A stretch of 64,000 bases of DNA from Crambe crambe (Eukaryota; Porifera; Demospongiae; Poecilosclerida; Crambeidae), in NCBI GenBank assembly GCA_963924555.1, contig OZ004582.1:5952001-6016000 (forward strand). Reading direction: 5' to 3'. Positions 23,101 to 35,669 of the stretch are shown here, in pieces. Position numbers and translations under genes: made by a program. The notes beneath the pieces are model-generated. The model saw only the letters and a list, made by a program, of their open reading frames with translations. It was not told where the DNA came from and did no database searches. Every line of letters begins with the position of its first letter. Position 1 is the stretch's first letter.

Positions 23101-25395
23101 CTATGCCATGGAAGTTGGATCAGCAATCAATTAATTATTGAGTGACTCTTTTTTGATTCTTGCATTAATTACTGTTCTTGTGGCACCTGAGATCCTCCAG
23201 TGGTGGATTCAGTGAGTATACAACCTAACACAGCAGCATTCACGTGTGAATGTCATGATTATATAATATAGCTAGTTGTGGAGTTGATTGATGTAATCTT
23301 GACTTACGTATATGTGCTGCTTTGTATGTGATGGTAGTGTATATAATGCTGGCTGCTGTTTTTTGTTTGCTTGTTGTTTGTTTGTCTTGTTTGTTGCTCC
23401 ATGCTTAAAATTAATTCAACAAGAGGTCTACACTCCAAAATTCCCTGAATAGTAGCACAGCATGTGCATAATGTGCATGTTGTAATTGCCTTGTTTCTAC
23501 AGTCTTAATAGCCTCGTCCCCAGGCTCTAAAATTTTGTGGAGGTGGACAAAGGAGCCTGGTATCCACTGTTAGCACATGTGCCAAAAATTCTTCATGATT
23601 CGGTGAATTTGTAATCTCTCAGTAATCTTTCATGATGCATGATGCAATACTGCTGAATCAGCACTGCAACAGACAGCTAGCTCTAGTTCATTTCATGTAC
23701 CAGTTCTTCTTTGCAGACGAATAATTTTTTTACAAAAGTAAATTATCCAGCTATACGTTTGTGTACAGATCAATCAAAGAACACATGTGGAAGAAATATT
23801 ACAATAGCTGTGGTTGTGACCTTCTTCTTGACCATTATACTATCTACTATAATTCATCTTTTGATATTTTACATCATCAAGAAAAAGAACCAGTGAGTAT
23901 ATACAATAACTATAATAATCATAGTTGCTATTCTATGTGTAGTTAGCTATAAATTAATGGCATACAGCAAAGGGTTAAGCAGTTGTGAATAGCTATTTCA
24001 TTTTCCCCCCAAAATATCAGACAATTATCCCACCATTGAAAGAGTTCCATGCATGGGTATTAACTAGGGAATTTATACGTAAATGGCACATAAAATCTCT
24101 CATTCAGGCTCATGAAATCCATTTAATAAGCTAAATAGCTACTCTTTTAATCAGATTGCTCAGTTTATCCTTAGCTAGAGTTCGTGTGCAGAAATAAGCC
24201 TGTTGCTAGAATATTTAATGCCAATGTCATCCCAGCAAAATAAGCACTAGCTAGTTAGTCAGTAGCTATCATAATACCGTATACGTAGCTAGCACTTAAT
24301 TTTCAAGGGATTCATATCGGCTCAAATTTTCTTTTCGCAGAATGTAATTTCACAAAATGACAACAATAAAGGAGTCAGTCTTTGCACTCCAGGCCTGCCT
24401 AGCTAGCTAGGGGATTGAGCTCTGACAGATGAGGTTGAGATGTGATAACTTGCTTGAAGAATGGAGCACCATCACAAATCTAGTTAGCAGCTAGCTAAAT
24501 TAGTAAGTTTGCTAGTTAGCTAATTAGGTGACCTTGTCAGAGTAGCTAAATCAGGCTACTCCTCTCTCCACAGTATGTTATGAGACTAGCTAACTGGCCA
24601 CACCTTACCTCATTCTGCAGATCTTTTTCTGAAGATTGCAATTTTCACGATGTACTCTCCTTTCGTGAAATTCGTGAAATATAAATCCCTCAAAAATTAA
24701 GTGCTATACTGCAATATAGGGCTAGAAAGGATACTGGCAGCCTATAGTTATCTTTTGGTTTACTAATAATCAGTCAAGTTTGAAATTGTAGGACTTTAGA
24801 TTTTAGTGCTAGCTAGTCAGCATTCACAAGCCTGCATGTTGTTGTTGTTGTTGTTGTTGTTGTCATTATCATCATTGTTGCTGTTATAGTCATGTTATTA
24901 CTTTGTGCAGGAAAAAGTTTAATGTGGAACACATCTATGAAACAGCAACTGAGTAATAATGATACAGTAGCTACGTTCTAGCTATAGCTTATGGGGAACT
25001 ATTTAAATAAGGTGGTGGTATATATACCCTTGCAGAATGCATGCTAGACCACATTGTTTACATTAGCTATCGAGAGGGTACAGATCAAGGCTACAAGAAG
25101 GCTACTGATCAGTGATCACTGCAAACCTGCATGGAGAAGTATAGCTGTGCACTATGCGGCCACATCATTAGGATTAAATTCTTGGTGGTTTATATCCTAA
25201 TGTGCAAGTTCAACCCTCAACCTTTGTCCAGTCTTTGCTATGACAGCCTTTCAGAGAATATAAAATTACTATACTGTAAGAATTTTTTTTATTCATCTAT
25301 TTAATTTTTTTTTTTTTTATAGAATGGATACCGAGAAAATAAATATGGTAACATGTGAAGCATATGAAAAAGTCCAGCCTAGTAGGCACAGCTAG
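20147..25395 (+). CDS. Mini-Delta B: Notch-ligand-like membrane protein
   Basis: Exons 20147-20194, 20342-20683, 20891-21208, 21519-21552, 22374-22574, 23769-23892 and then 24911-24956 or 25323-25395 join in phase (370 residues with the first tail). Architecture as in A. All MNNL-like, stub and EGF cysteines are present (CNNAMQCQNGGRC, EGFCACPPGFTGVRC). The stalk is 67 residues and the transmembrane helix is of ordinary length (ITIAVVVTFFLTIILSTIIH...IIKKKNQ). Exons 1-5 are closest to D, whereas the 3' part from exon 5 on is closest to A, so the gene looks like a recombinant of two family members. Of the four it is the best candidate for an intact, typical gene. Confidence 0.78.
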
Positions 25396-26549
25396 ATAGC
25401 TAGTTGTGTCATCAACAACAGTAATTTCTGATAACTTGTTTAGTAGCTAAGTATTAATACTTGAAACTTATTGTACCATCATAATTGATTAACCCTCAGT
25501 GTGCATGTGCCAGAGGGTTAATATGTACATCCATGCAGTGAATGTACGTAAATGTAGGGATTGTTTTCATACGAGGCTGCAGTACATTATACAGAGGCTA
25601 TTTTTGCACTCACTTGTAATAAGGATAATAAATAATAAGATAAACCCCCGACTTACTGGTTATAGTCATCATATAGGCTTTGGCCATCTGTTAGAGCGGC
25701 ACCTAGAGGCTGATCTTTTGCTATTAGTTTTTACTAAGGCTCTACTTCACTATTCGATACTAGCACTTGGCACTTTCTACGCCATTTTGAAGCGCACGTC
25801 GGTAGGGGGCGGGGCCTATGGGCGGAGCCACGAAAACTTCAAACTGTTCAGTAGCTCTGCTAGCTAGGCTTAGGTCTTCAGTTTAATCGTTTAGCTAGCT
25901 ATTTATTCTTATCTGATGATGTTCCAGTCACTCCTTACTGAATTACAGTACAGATACTCATCCTATAGTAGTATTATAGCCAGTAGAGTAAGCAATCGAT
26001 TTCCGGCCACTATGGATATTCGGACGCCTCCCTAAAAACAGGGTACAGGCAGGCTTCAAAATTTTTATATGAGCATGGGCCTCTATCCAAGTTGTACTTC
26101 ACCCTGCACTGTTGTAGCCGTGCTCCTTGAAACGGGGACGCTACAGCACAAAGAACGGTGCCGCCTGACAATACGTTTTAACGGACTTTTCGATCTACTC
26201 CCGTACAAGAAGAGAGAAAAGCTATGAAATGATGGACAATCCAACCCTCGCTGCACACGTAGGTAGCTTTGTCTTACAACTGCTAAATGCCAAATACTTA
26301 CATTCTACACTGTCATAGTTTTTGCGTGGCAGCTTGACAACCATCTGCAAGCTCAGTCAATCATTAATCGGCCACACTCCAGGCAATCTAACCTCTTGTA
26401 ATACAACCGGTAGCCTGTATTAAGCTATAAAATAGCACAACAAGATGCATTGTAGTTCATAGCAGCTGCACACAAACCACGCCCCCTAAAGTTTGCGCAT
26501 TGCGCATTATTATTGTGAGCCACGTGCAGCTAATTACTTGAAAGAATCT
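25396..26549. other. Spacer between the two units, with GC-rich patches
   Basis: Similarity to the mini-Delta A 3' flank ends at about 25536. Patches near 25790-25835 (GGGGGCGGGGCC) and 26475-26530 are richer in G+C than the surroundings. These could be promoter regions for the gene starting at 26550. No convincing gene; the frame at 25499-25867 shows no recognisable domain. Confidence 0.45.
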
Positions 26550-29139
26550 ATGCTTGAATTCCTCGAGGTAAAGCCTCTATTTAGATGTTTCTCTCATCGT
26601 TTTAACTTATGTTCACTCTTACAGATACTAAAAACTCCGCCAACATTTTGCTTTTTGGTCATGGCATCCAGAGTGAGCAGTCATCATAAGTATGTCCATT
26701 ATTTGGAAGTACAACTAAATTATAATTATATGCATACATACTTTAGTATCCATTGATCTAGCTATCTATTTAATCTAGTAGATCGCTGGCCATAAACAAT
26801 TTAATGCAGCCATCCCAGTGAAGCACTCAGACACTGGGCATGCATGGGCTTTGCTCACCAACATGCATGCTAAGCGAGAAATAACAAACTAGTTTTTTAA
26901 ATTAATCTAGATTTCCAAAGACAGTGTAATGGATTTATTAATATCATCAGAACAATGGCAATTTCCAGTCTGCCACCTTGATGTTAATCGAATTCCTGCT
27001 TGTCAACTGTTAGCCAGGCCTGTGAGTACCACCAAAGAGAGGATCGTACATATCATTGGTGCATGTGCCCCAAATAATTACATCATTCTTGGAAGTGAAG
27101 AGTATCGTGACAAAGGTACCAATAATTTTATTGCTATAGGCAGTTGATAAGCCAGTTACAGAAATGGTACCACCATAGAACCTTATTATTATTCATAGAT
27201 CATAGCTATTTATTGCTATAGGTGACAGTGCTTGGGAAAAGATACCTTTTCGCTCACAAAAAATTCATAATTGAGTTATTGGTATCATTTTAAAGCTCTT
27301 AATCTGGAGATTTACATGGCTTTTAAATCAAATTTATACACCACTTTGTTCCCGAGTTATACTTAATTGAATTTTACATCTCTTGTACATTTTATATGTA
27401 GCTTGTAAACTTTACAAGTGTTTAACAGCTTTTAATGTTTTGCGCCGAAAAAGTACCTTTTCCCAAGTACTGTCACAATTTATTTATTATTAGGCAGTTG
27501 CAGAAATATTATGTATCTGTACCACCATAGAACCTTATTATTATTTCATGGACCATATTACCCTCAGTTCACTTTCATTGATGTCTCTGAAATACTAGTC
27601 TGGCATTGTCAGCCCCTGAGAGCTGTGTTTTAATAAAGAGCCTGGCCTGAAGCTTGAACAGCTAGAAGTTGTATCAGTGATTTTCAAGGGCGATGTGTTC
27701 GCAATTCTACCGACTGGCTTCGGAAAATTATTCAACACGGATATTTTTGAGAGCGTGCACGGGTGTCACAAGTAGAGCTTCCAGACCACTTTTCTTCCCC
27801 CTCCCCCAAATAGAAGAAAAGCTGGGCTGGTGATGCCAGACTAGTGAATAGAGAATTTCATTTCAGCCAATGCAATGATGAACTGTAGCTGCATGGCTAA
27901 TGATATGTATATGAATCAATGGTTAGCAGTAATTTTCATCCCCCATGATTCAGAACGTCCTTTGAGATATAAATCAAAGATCATATACACACCAGTGGAT
28001 GCGAATGAATGTGTCATATGCATTACAATCAAGGAGGTAGGTTTGGAAGTAGGTACATTATACAGCGTTTACCGTATGGTTGTATATTTGTATAGTGTAG
28101 TGTAGTAATGGGGGAAATATATTACAGTGGAACCTCTAAATGCGGACACCCTTGGGACCAGCGAAAAGTGTCCTGATTAGAGAGGTGTCCCTATTTTAGG
28201 GGTTAAAGTATACACATATATAATTATTGTGTTGGGAGAAGAAAAAATGTCCTGATTAGAGAGGTTTTTGCATTTCAGGGAGTCCAAATTTAGGGGTTCC
28301 ACTGTAATGATTAAAAGGGTTCTCCTCCCAATACTATCTAGAATATACATTTCAGGGAGTCCACATTTAGGGGTTCCACTGTATAGGGAAATGTGGTTAG
28401 TGAAGCTTTAGCTAATGACATCACCTTATCGATCTGGAACCAGAAGAATACATAATAGCACCCGACCCCTAGTGGTTCGCTAACTAAATCCCAGGCAATC
28501 GTACATAGCCAGCTCATGACATGATTATAATGGAGATAGGGTGGCGTGATGACATTTGATCTCTTGACATGACTACAATTATAATGAGGATATTTGATGC
28601 TAATCTAGTTTATCTCATGACTATTATTGCAAGCGAAGCCACTAGGGGGTCGAATTAGAAGGCGTTAGTATTATCGTACATACGTTCTTCCGGTTCTGTC
28701 CTTTGCAATACAGTGATATAGTTTCATTCGCCACAATGCTTTGCATTTCCCTAGTAATGGAGATAGGGTGGCATGATTAATCTATATTCTATGTATGTAT
28801 ATGTTATAGGCTTCAATAATTTCCCAAAATATCTATGAGGAAGATACATCACACCTCACTGCTATTCAGGACGTTGAATTCCTTGATAAGTCAATCAGTA
28901 TCGATCTGCCACTCACTCTTGGAGACTGGGAATTGGAAGCAATGAATCATGCTGAGGTACAAACTATAGTAGCAAGATGTACGTAGCTAGGATTAATTAT
29001 GCTGCAAGTTAGCTAGCTACATAGAGGCAAAAAACCCTATGGGATTCGTGTGTAGAGGCTGAGCGTAAGGCAATAGTCATTAAATCATTTAGACATCTTT
29101 TTGCTTTTCTTTTTTTCCTTCCTTCTTTCTTTCTTTCCT

Positions 29140-29178
<39 letters not shown>

Positions 29179-29867
29179 CTCCTTCTTTCTTTCCAGATTC
29201 AATTGAAATCTTGCACTCATCCTGAAAATTCTCATACAATCAAAATAAGAGCAATGCGAAAGGATAGAGACTCTGTCAGTCCACTACGTGGCATAGTATT
29301 CCTGAAGGGGGCCGCCTCTCCATGCAATTATTTTAATATTGTTTATACAGGAGGTACATAACTGTAGCTGCAGTGTGTAGCCTCTCAGGTGATATAGGCA
29401 ATAATTATTATGTATTTACCTTTATAGTTTAAAAAAAAGTGTTACGTAATATCAATTATACAGCTGTACTTTTCTATTAATTTATTTTTACTTTCATTAT
29501 AGTATCACCCGTGTCTTGTGATCAGCATGAGGAACCTTCACACACCAAAGAGATACTCAATTTTGAGGACTTCAAGGAATCATTAAGAGAGATTGAGAAA
29601 CAAAACAAAGAAATAAAAAAGAAGCCTGGCCTTTCAAGTACTCTTAAGAAACAAGAGAAAATTCCTGACATTTTACATGTAAGTGCTATACAGAAGCAGA
29701 AAAAATTCCAGAAGGAAATTCTTTCGAAATCGGAGATGCTAACTACTATAGAACAAAAGAATCAAAGCTCAACAAGTTTAGTCGTGAACGAATCATTAAA
29801 AAATACTTATGGAAAGCTTGGAGAACTGAAAAGTACAAGAAAAAGTTGGCACAGGAAGAGTATGTGA
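26550..29867 (+). CDS. Chimeric ZU5-type gene derivative, copy 2
   Basis: The downstream exons 26911-27115, 27867-28036, 28810-28956, 29197-29353 and 29503-29867 match copy 1 exon for exon with the same phases. The coiled-coil, ZU5 and UPA-like exons are missing because the duplication starts in the intron before 26911. Upstream, unrelated sequence offers exons 26550-26567 (MLEFLE, donor GAG/GTAAAG) and 26625-26672 (ILKTPPTFCFLVMASR, donor AGA/GTGAGC). These splice in phase 0 onto ISKDSVMDLL. The short new N-terminus is hydrophobic. The last exon keeps the 13-residue segment deleted from copy 1. The joined body is well supported as exons; the new 5' exons are inferred from splice signals and phase alone. 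Confidence 0.5.
27223..27475. mobile_element. MITE with about 30-bp inverted ends (unit 2)
   Basis: Counterpart of 2864-3083 with the same TGACAGTGCTTGGGAAAA ends. The palindromic KpnI-like core is altered here (AAAAGATACCTTTT at the left end). It has about 30 extra internal bases. Confidence 0.7.
28384..28754. repeat. Foldback element (unit 2)
   Basis: Same inverted-repeat structure as at 4003-4372, between the same two exons. Confidence 0.6.
29100..29194. repeat. (CTTT)n microsatellite, unit 2
   Basis: Expanded relative to 4731-4788. It forms the pyrimidine tract of the acceptor at 29196. Confidence 0.85.
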
Positions 29868-30396
29868 AATGGTAGCTGTAGCCAACTTTATAATTATAGC
29901 CAAGTTATTATGTAGCTGTCAGTTATTTTACTGTGCAGCTTCAAAAAAAAATAATTTTTTTGTGGGGTAAAATTTGTGATTTTTGTTTTGAAATGTGAAC
30001 CACATGAATTCTTTGTTTCTCTTATCAAAAAACCATGACACTATACATGATTGGTATTTACCCATTTATATAAGTTTGTTACCATTGTTACTATTAGATT
30101 GGAGTTGGATAGCTATAATATGCTAGCTAGACCTGGTATAATACTGAAATAGCTGAAATCACACAGGTGAAAAAAATTTTCTAGCTATTCTATCCTTCTG
30201 CCTCTTTCGGCTATCACCCTCTTCAACTAGGTGATGGCCACATCAAGTGTGATTGATTTTGAGGGCAATCCACTAGAGAATACATACATGCACAGTAGGA
30301 AGTATAATTTAATTAATGGTTCAGAGTTCAAGTGATAACTTACATAGCAGATCTGTAGAGAAAAAGGCTTAAGTTACGAGGCTACTGCTTTGCAGG

Positions 30397-30720
30397 ATGG
30401 AGCGATTTCTTCAGTCCATGGTAGTGCTTCTCTTGGCTTTCATAGCTGTGAAGTTTTGGACGTGGGACCCGAGCAACTACCCCTACCGCCCTGTCGAAGA
30501 CTCCGAGTATGACTACATCATTGTGGGTGGAGGATCTGCTGGCTGTGTGCTCGCTAACAGGCTGAGTGAGATCCAAAACGCTACTGTTCTCCTAATAGAA
30601 GCAGGAGAGCCAGGAGAGCCAGATGACAAGAAAGAAATCCACATTCCACTTGCTTATATCAAACTCCAGAAGTCTGAAATTGATTGGCAGTTTTTAACAG
30701 TGCCTCAGAAACACTCCTGA
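30397..30720 (+). pseudogene. GMC oxidoreductase 5' fragment, unit 2
   Basis: As at 5924-6238, ending at the same TGA after QKHS. A 9-bp tandem duplication (GGAGAGCCA) adds three residues ([10 protein letters not shown]). It has the FAD loop but no catalytic part. Confidence 0.85.
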
Positions 30721-31379
30721 ACATGTAGTAGTGAGTAAGCAAGACTACGGTTCCATCTTGATTCTACTCAAAAGTTAGGTATGTATTGCTGTACTCTTGT
30801 CAGCCACAAGCTGCCACATAATACTTTAATGTCGTAATTAAAAATTAATTTAATTATAATAATTACAATAAGTATTTAATTTACAACAAGTATTTAATTA
30901 GAAATTAAATACTAAAATACTTTAGTGCTTGTCAGCCACAAGTTGATAGTGAATGAGTGATGAGAATGAATAAGTGTGATTAGCTAGCTACAGTTTGTGA
31001 CAAGATCTGCACAGTTTAAAATAGGAGTCTAGAAGGTCTTGAACAGAGCAGATCTGATTCTCCTATGGAGTGTTGCAATTGAGGTAATTGTGTAATTTTA
31101 AGTGCTAACCCTCAGTGCAGGAGCTGATTAGAACACTACTGTATTTCCTCTAATAAAAGCCAGGGCCTCTGTTTCCTTTATGAAACATCAACTGCTAGTC
31201 ATACACTTAGTGAATGACCTTTTGATCACAGGAGGTACATAACCATAACTAGCTGTAGCTGCAGTGTGCAATAATTATAGTCTCTCAGGTGATATACGTA
31301 GGCAATATTATTATGTATCTTACCTTTACAGTTTAAAAAGGGTTAGCTAATATCAATTATATTTTTACTTTCATTATAG

Positions 31380-31736
31380 TATCACCTGTGTCTTGTGATC
31401 AGCATGAGGAACCTTCACACACCAAAGAAATATTCAATTTTGAGGACTTGAAGGAATCATTAAGAGACATTGAGAAACAAAACAAAGAATTAAAAAAGAA
31501 GCCTGGCCTTGAACAAGAGAATGTTCCTAACATTTTACATATAAGTGCTATACAGAAACAGAAAGAATTCCAAAGGAAATTCTTTCGAAATCAGAGATGC
31601 TAACTACTTTAGAACAAAAGAATCAAACCTCTACAAGTTTAGTTGTGAACGAATCATTAAAAAACACTTATACAAAGCTCGGAGAACTGAAAAGTACAAG
31701 AAAAAGTTGGCACAGGCAGAGTATGTGAAACGGTAG
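31380..31736 (+). pseudogene. Decayed duplicate of the last ZU5-gene exon, unit 2
   Basis: Shares the 1-nt deletion of the unit 1 copy. A point difference (TTTCGA for TTTTGA) removes the early stop, so the shifted frame ends slightly later, at about 31603. The shared lesion dates decay to before the large duplication. Confidence 0.75.
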
Positions 31737-31846
31737 CTGTATCCAACTTCACATTATAGCCAAGTTCTTTTGTTATTCTATGTGTGTAGCTAACACCTAG
31801 GGCATGGTATAGGGAACAGTGTGTTGAATTAAATTTCCCATAACCA

Positions 31847-32292
31847 TGTTATGATGGTTATGATGGTTATGATTTCATTGGAGAATTATACACTGTGTTA
31901 GCTATTACATATCTTACACAAGGATGGATGAATAATTTCATTGAAGAAAGCTATTCCATATCTTGCACATACTGGCTATTATTTTATACGGTTATAATTG
32001 TACACTATGGTGATGGTTATGAAAAATCGTACATCATGGTTATGGTGGTTATAATTGGTTATACATGGTTATTGGTGACATATTCAGTTTCATGCATGGT
32101 TATTGATAGTACATTAGTAGCCTATTATTGACGGTTATTATGGTTATTGATGGTTTATACATGGTTAAGGAATTATACAATGTCATGCATAATATTATGA
32201 TTATTGATGGTAGTTAGTTGCTTATACATGGTTATTATGGTTAATTATATATGGTTATCGATGGTTATTGATGGTTTATACATGGTTAAGAA
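31847..32292. repeat. Degenerate ATGGTTAT-rich array, unit 2
   Basis: Nearly the same as 7365-7810. Its length is conserved, which is unusual for an unstable array and fits a recent duplication or homogenisation. Confidence 0.8.
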
Positions 32293-32336
32293 CAGTCAAA
32301 TGATGTGAAGGAGATTGAAATTGTTACTATCTATAG

Positions 32337-32522
32337 AAGAGTAATAGAAATGCAAAAGAAATATGTCCACAGGATGTATGCAGAATGAAACGGGAAAATA
32401 AACGATCATGGTGGGTGCAGTGCATTGAATGTGAACAATGGTACCACATTAGATGTGTCAAGATTACTAAAAAGGAGGCTGAGGAACATGATTTTACATG
32501 CCTTAAATGTACTGAAGTTTAA
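32337..32522 (+). CDS. Orphan PHD-finger terminal exon, unit 2
   Basis: Same 61-codon exon as 7855-8040, with acceptor CTATCTATAG and all eight zinc ligands intact. I see no base difference from unit 1 in the exon. No in-phase upstream exon found here either. Confidence 0.65.
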   Translation, partial: KSNRNAKEICPQDVCRMKRENKRSWWVQCIECEQWYHIRCVKITKKEAEEHDFTCLKCTEV

Positions 32523-33223
32523 TTCTCTACACTTTCACAACCATTTTATGTTCATAATCATTCATAATACAATAAATAATACAATAATAATTGGTGTGTG
32601 CCATGCATGGCCGCTGGCTTCTGGTGTTTTAAAACACTGGTGTCAATGGTTTGTAATCCTTGTAATGAGTGCATGAAATACTTTTAATTAATTATGTGCT
32701 CGTGGTCTATATTATATACCCTACCTTCAACTTGTTTCCTCTAACCTGCCAATGCAGTTAAATTCAAAAAAAAAATTGTGGGGTAAGGTTCTTTGTTTTG
32801 AAATATGCACCACATAAATTCTGTTATCATAACCATGACACTATACATGATTGGTATTTGCCCGTTTATATAAGTTTGTTACCACTGTTATTATTAGACT
32901 GGAGTTGGATAGCTGTACATAGCTATATGTTAGCTAGCTACCTGGTATATATAATATTGAATATAGCTGAAATCACACAGGTGAAACATATTTTTCTACC
33001 TATTCTATCCATCTTCCTCTTTTGGCTATCACTAGGAGATGACCACATCAAGTGTCATTGATTTTGAGGTATGATAATAGGCTGCCTTCAATTCACTAGA
33101 GAATACATGCATGCACAGGAAGTATAATTTAATTAATAGTTCAGAGTTCAAGTGATAACTTATATGATATAGCAGATCTGCTAGAGAAAAAGGATTTAAG
33201 TTACGAGATTACTACTTTGCAGG

Positions 33224-35059
33224 ATGGAGCGATTTCTTCAGTCCATGATAGTGCTTCTCTTGGCTTTCATAGCTGTGAAATTTTGGACGTGGGACCCGAG
33301 CAGCTACCCCTACCGCCCTGTCGAAGACTCCGAGTATGACTACATCATCGTAGGTGGAGGATCTGCTGGCTGTGTGCTCGCTAACAGGCTGAGTGAGATC
33401 CAAAACGCTACTGTTCTCCTAATAGAAGCAGGAGAGCCAGATTATAAGAAAGAAATCCACATTCCACTTGCTTATATCACACTCCAGAAGTCTGAAATCG
33501 ATTGGCAGTTTTTGACTGTGCCTCAGAAACACTCTTGCTCTTTACTTGATTCCAAGCGATCGTGCTGGCCTAGAGGTAAAGTATTAGGTGGAACAAGTGC
33601 TATTAATGCTATGGTGTACACTAGAGGAAATAAACAAGATTATGAAAGATGGGAACGTGTTTACGGAGCTGATGGGTGGGGCTGGGACGATGTTTTTCCT
33701 TATTTTTTGAAATCCGAAGACTTCCAAACAGACGGTGATGAAGGTTATCACACTCAGGGAGGGCCTTTGATCGTCACTAAATCTTCTTATGTGACACCAG
33801 CCTCACTTGCCTTTGTTGAAGCCGGCAAGGAATTAGGGTTTAGGGAACTTGACTATAATGGAGCTTCTCAGATAGGTATTAGTTTGACACAGCATACGAT
33901 AAATAGGAGAGGCATTCGCTGGAGTACTGCAAAGGCATTTCTGCATCCTGTCCGACACCGGTCAAACCTGTTTGTCTGGACTGGTAAATCAGTGACAAGT
34001 TTGGTGTTAGACGGAGATAGAGTTACTGGTGTTAAAGTTGTAGATACTAATGGATTGAATAGCAAAGAAGTCGTCATAAGAGGGAGAAAAGAAGTAATTT
34101 TATCTGCCGGTACTATAGGTTCTCCATACATCCTCTTGCTCTCTGGGATTGGTCCTGCTGATCACCTTAAAGAGGTAGGAATACCACTGAAAAAAGACCT
34201 TCCTGTAGGTAAGAATTTGCAAGATCATGTGATGATACCACTAAATTTCGTGACTGAGATTTCAATAGATAGTGAATTATGCTTTACGAGACGCATGGCA
34301 GAATCTAAAAGTAGCCTCATGCAGTATTTGCTGTATGGAGCTGGTCCTTTGGCAGCCACAGTGCAAGAAGCTCATGCATTTTATCAATCAGGTCTCCAGG
34401 CTAAAGGAGATGAAAGACCTGATTTGCACATGGTTTTTACAGCAGCCGGGAGTGATGCTACTATAGTGGGCAAGTATTGTTACACCATTGACATGTCACG
34501 ACAAATATTTGGGGAAAAATCAGTGAACGATGAAGATTCAATCGATGGAGTTTTTGTACCTGGATTACTGCATCCCAAAAGTCGGGGTGAGATTCGTCTT
34601 GATCAAAAGGAGGTCAAGAATCCCCCCCTCATTGACCCTAATTATTTAAGTGATCCTGATGACGTTGAAGTTCTTCTACAGGGAGTAAAGTATGCTGAGA
34701 GAATGTTGAACACTTCAGCTTTTGATACTTTTCGAACTGAAGGTGAAATTTCACTCTTGAATAGATTCACTTATAAGTCTCCCCATTCAAAAGGTTCCGA
34801 TGAATTTTGGCGTTGGTACATTCGTGGAACCCCTTTGACAATCTACCACCCTGTTGGCACATGCAAAATGGGAGGGGAACAAGACTCTTCTCGTGTTGTC
34901 AATCCAAGATTATTGGTGGATGGTTTCAAGAATTTGAGAGTGGTTGATGCCTCTATCATGCCTGAGGTTACTAGCGGGAATACCAATGCACCTGTCATCA
35001 TGATTGCAGAAAAGGCAGCTGACATGATCAAGCAAGACAATAGTGAGATTGAATTGTAG
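33224..35059 (+). CDS. GMC-family FAD oxidoreductase (choline dehydrogenase-like), unit 2
   Basis: An intact 611-residue intronless frame with the same FAD loop, GMC signatures and catalytic His and Asn as the unit 1 protein. The three residue changes ([27 protein letters not shown]) are outside these motifs, and a few silent changes are visible. Both copies therefore look functional. The 5' flank, including the acceptor-like sequence one base before the ATG, is also kept. Confidence 0.93.
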   Translation: MERFLQSMIVLLLAFIAVKFWTWDPSSYPYRPVEDSEYDYIIVGGGSAGCVLANRLSEIQNATVLLIEAGEPDYKKEIHIPLAYITLQKSEIDWQFLTVPQKHSCSLLDSKRSCWPRGKVLGGTSAINAMVYTRGNKQDYERWERVYGADGWGWDDVFPYFLKSEDFQTDGDEGYHTQGGPLIVTKSSYVTPASLAFVEAGKELGFRELDYNGASQIGISLTQHTINRRGIRWSTAKAFLHPVRHRSNLFVWTGKSVTSLVLDGDRVTGVKVVDTNGLNSKEVVIRGRKEVILSAGTIGSPYILLLSGIGPADHLKEVGIPLKKDLPVGKNLQDHVMIPLNFVTEISIDSELCFTRRMAESKSSLMQYLLYGAGPLAATVQEAHAFYQSGLQAKGDERPDLHMVFTAAGSDATIVGKYCYTIDMSRQIFGEKSVNDEDSIDGVFVPGLLHPKSRGEIRLDQKEVKNPPLIDPNYLSDPDDVEVLLQGVKYAERMLNTSAFDTFRTEGEISLLNRFTYKSPHSKGSDEFWRWYIRGTPLTIYHPVGTCKMGGEQDSSRVVNPRLLVDGFKNLRVVDASIMPEVTSGNTNAPVIMIAEKAADMIKQDNSEIEL

Positions 35060-35653
35060 CTAGATTTGTCCTGTTAGCATAAAATATTTAGAGAAAAAAA
35101 ATCTTATAAATATTTTTTTAAGAATTTTTATTTTTGATAATTTTTTATTAAAAAAATTATTTCATTTTTATTTTTTTAATATAGAAATTTTTATGAAGGG
35201 TGTGTGATTCTATATAAAATATATTGTAAATAGCTAGAGAGGTTGTCCTCTGTATAGTAGATTGCCCTTAATGTTGAGAGGTTTATCCTCTTTCAAAGTG
35301 TCCTTTATTGGAGGTTGCACTGTTGCTATTAAAGTAATGAACTGCATTGCAACTTCCTAGGCCCAGCTGTATGTAGCTATGCCAACTATTATTGGAAGAG
35401 CCAGATATTCATTCATTGCTTGATTATGTGAACAGTCTTACTCCCTTCAACTAGCTACCATACAATAGGAACTTGAGGATACAATGATAGAATCCTGAAA
35501 AATAGACCTAAGAATAAAGGAAAATACACTAGCCCTGCAGTCAAGTGTTCAAATTTTATCATCAAAAATCAAGAGTTTAGCTTAGGCAGTAGCTATTCAA
35601 TTCAAATAATTATTTGGTGGTGCTATTTACTTTACAGTGGGCCTGCCGTATTT
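35060..35653. other. 3' flank of GMC gene and spacer, unit 2
   Basis: A/T-rich 3' UTR-like sequence, then GGTTCCACTG-family remnants. No gene seen. Similarity to unit 1 falls sharply after about 35410. Confidence 0.6.
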
Positions 35654-35669
35654 GGTAAAGGGTCGGTTA
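35654..35669 (+). promoter_or_regulatory. GGTAAAGGGTCGGTTA promoter-proximal motif, mini-Delta C
   Basis: Variant of the shared motif, about 90 bp before the mini-Delta C ATG. Confidence 0.45.

Noticed and set aside
25499-25867. 122-codon frame in the spacer between units
   Set aside because: No domain, starts inside the copied 3' flank of a mini-Delta gene and crosses the breakpoint at about 25536; likely chance.
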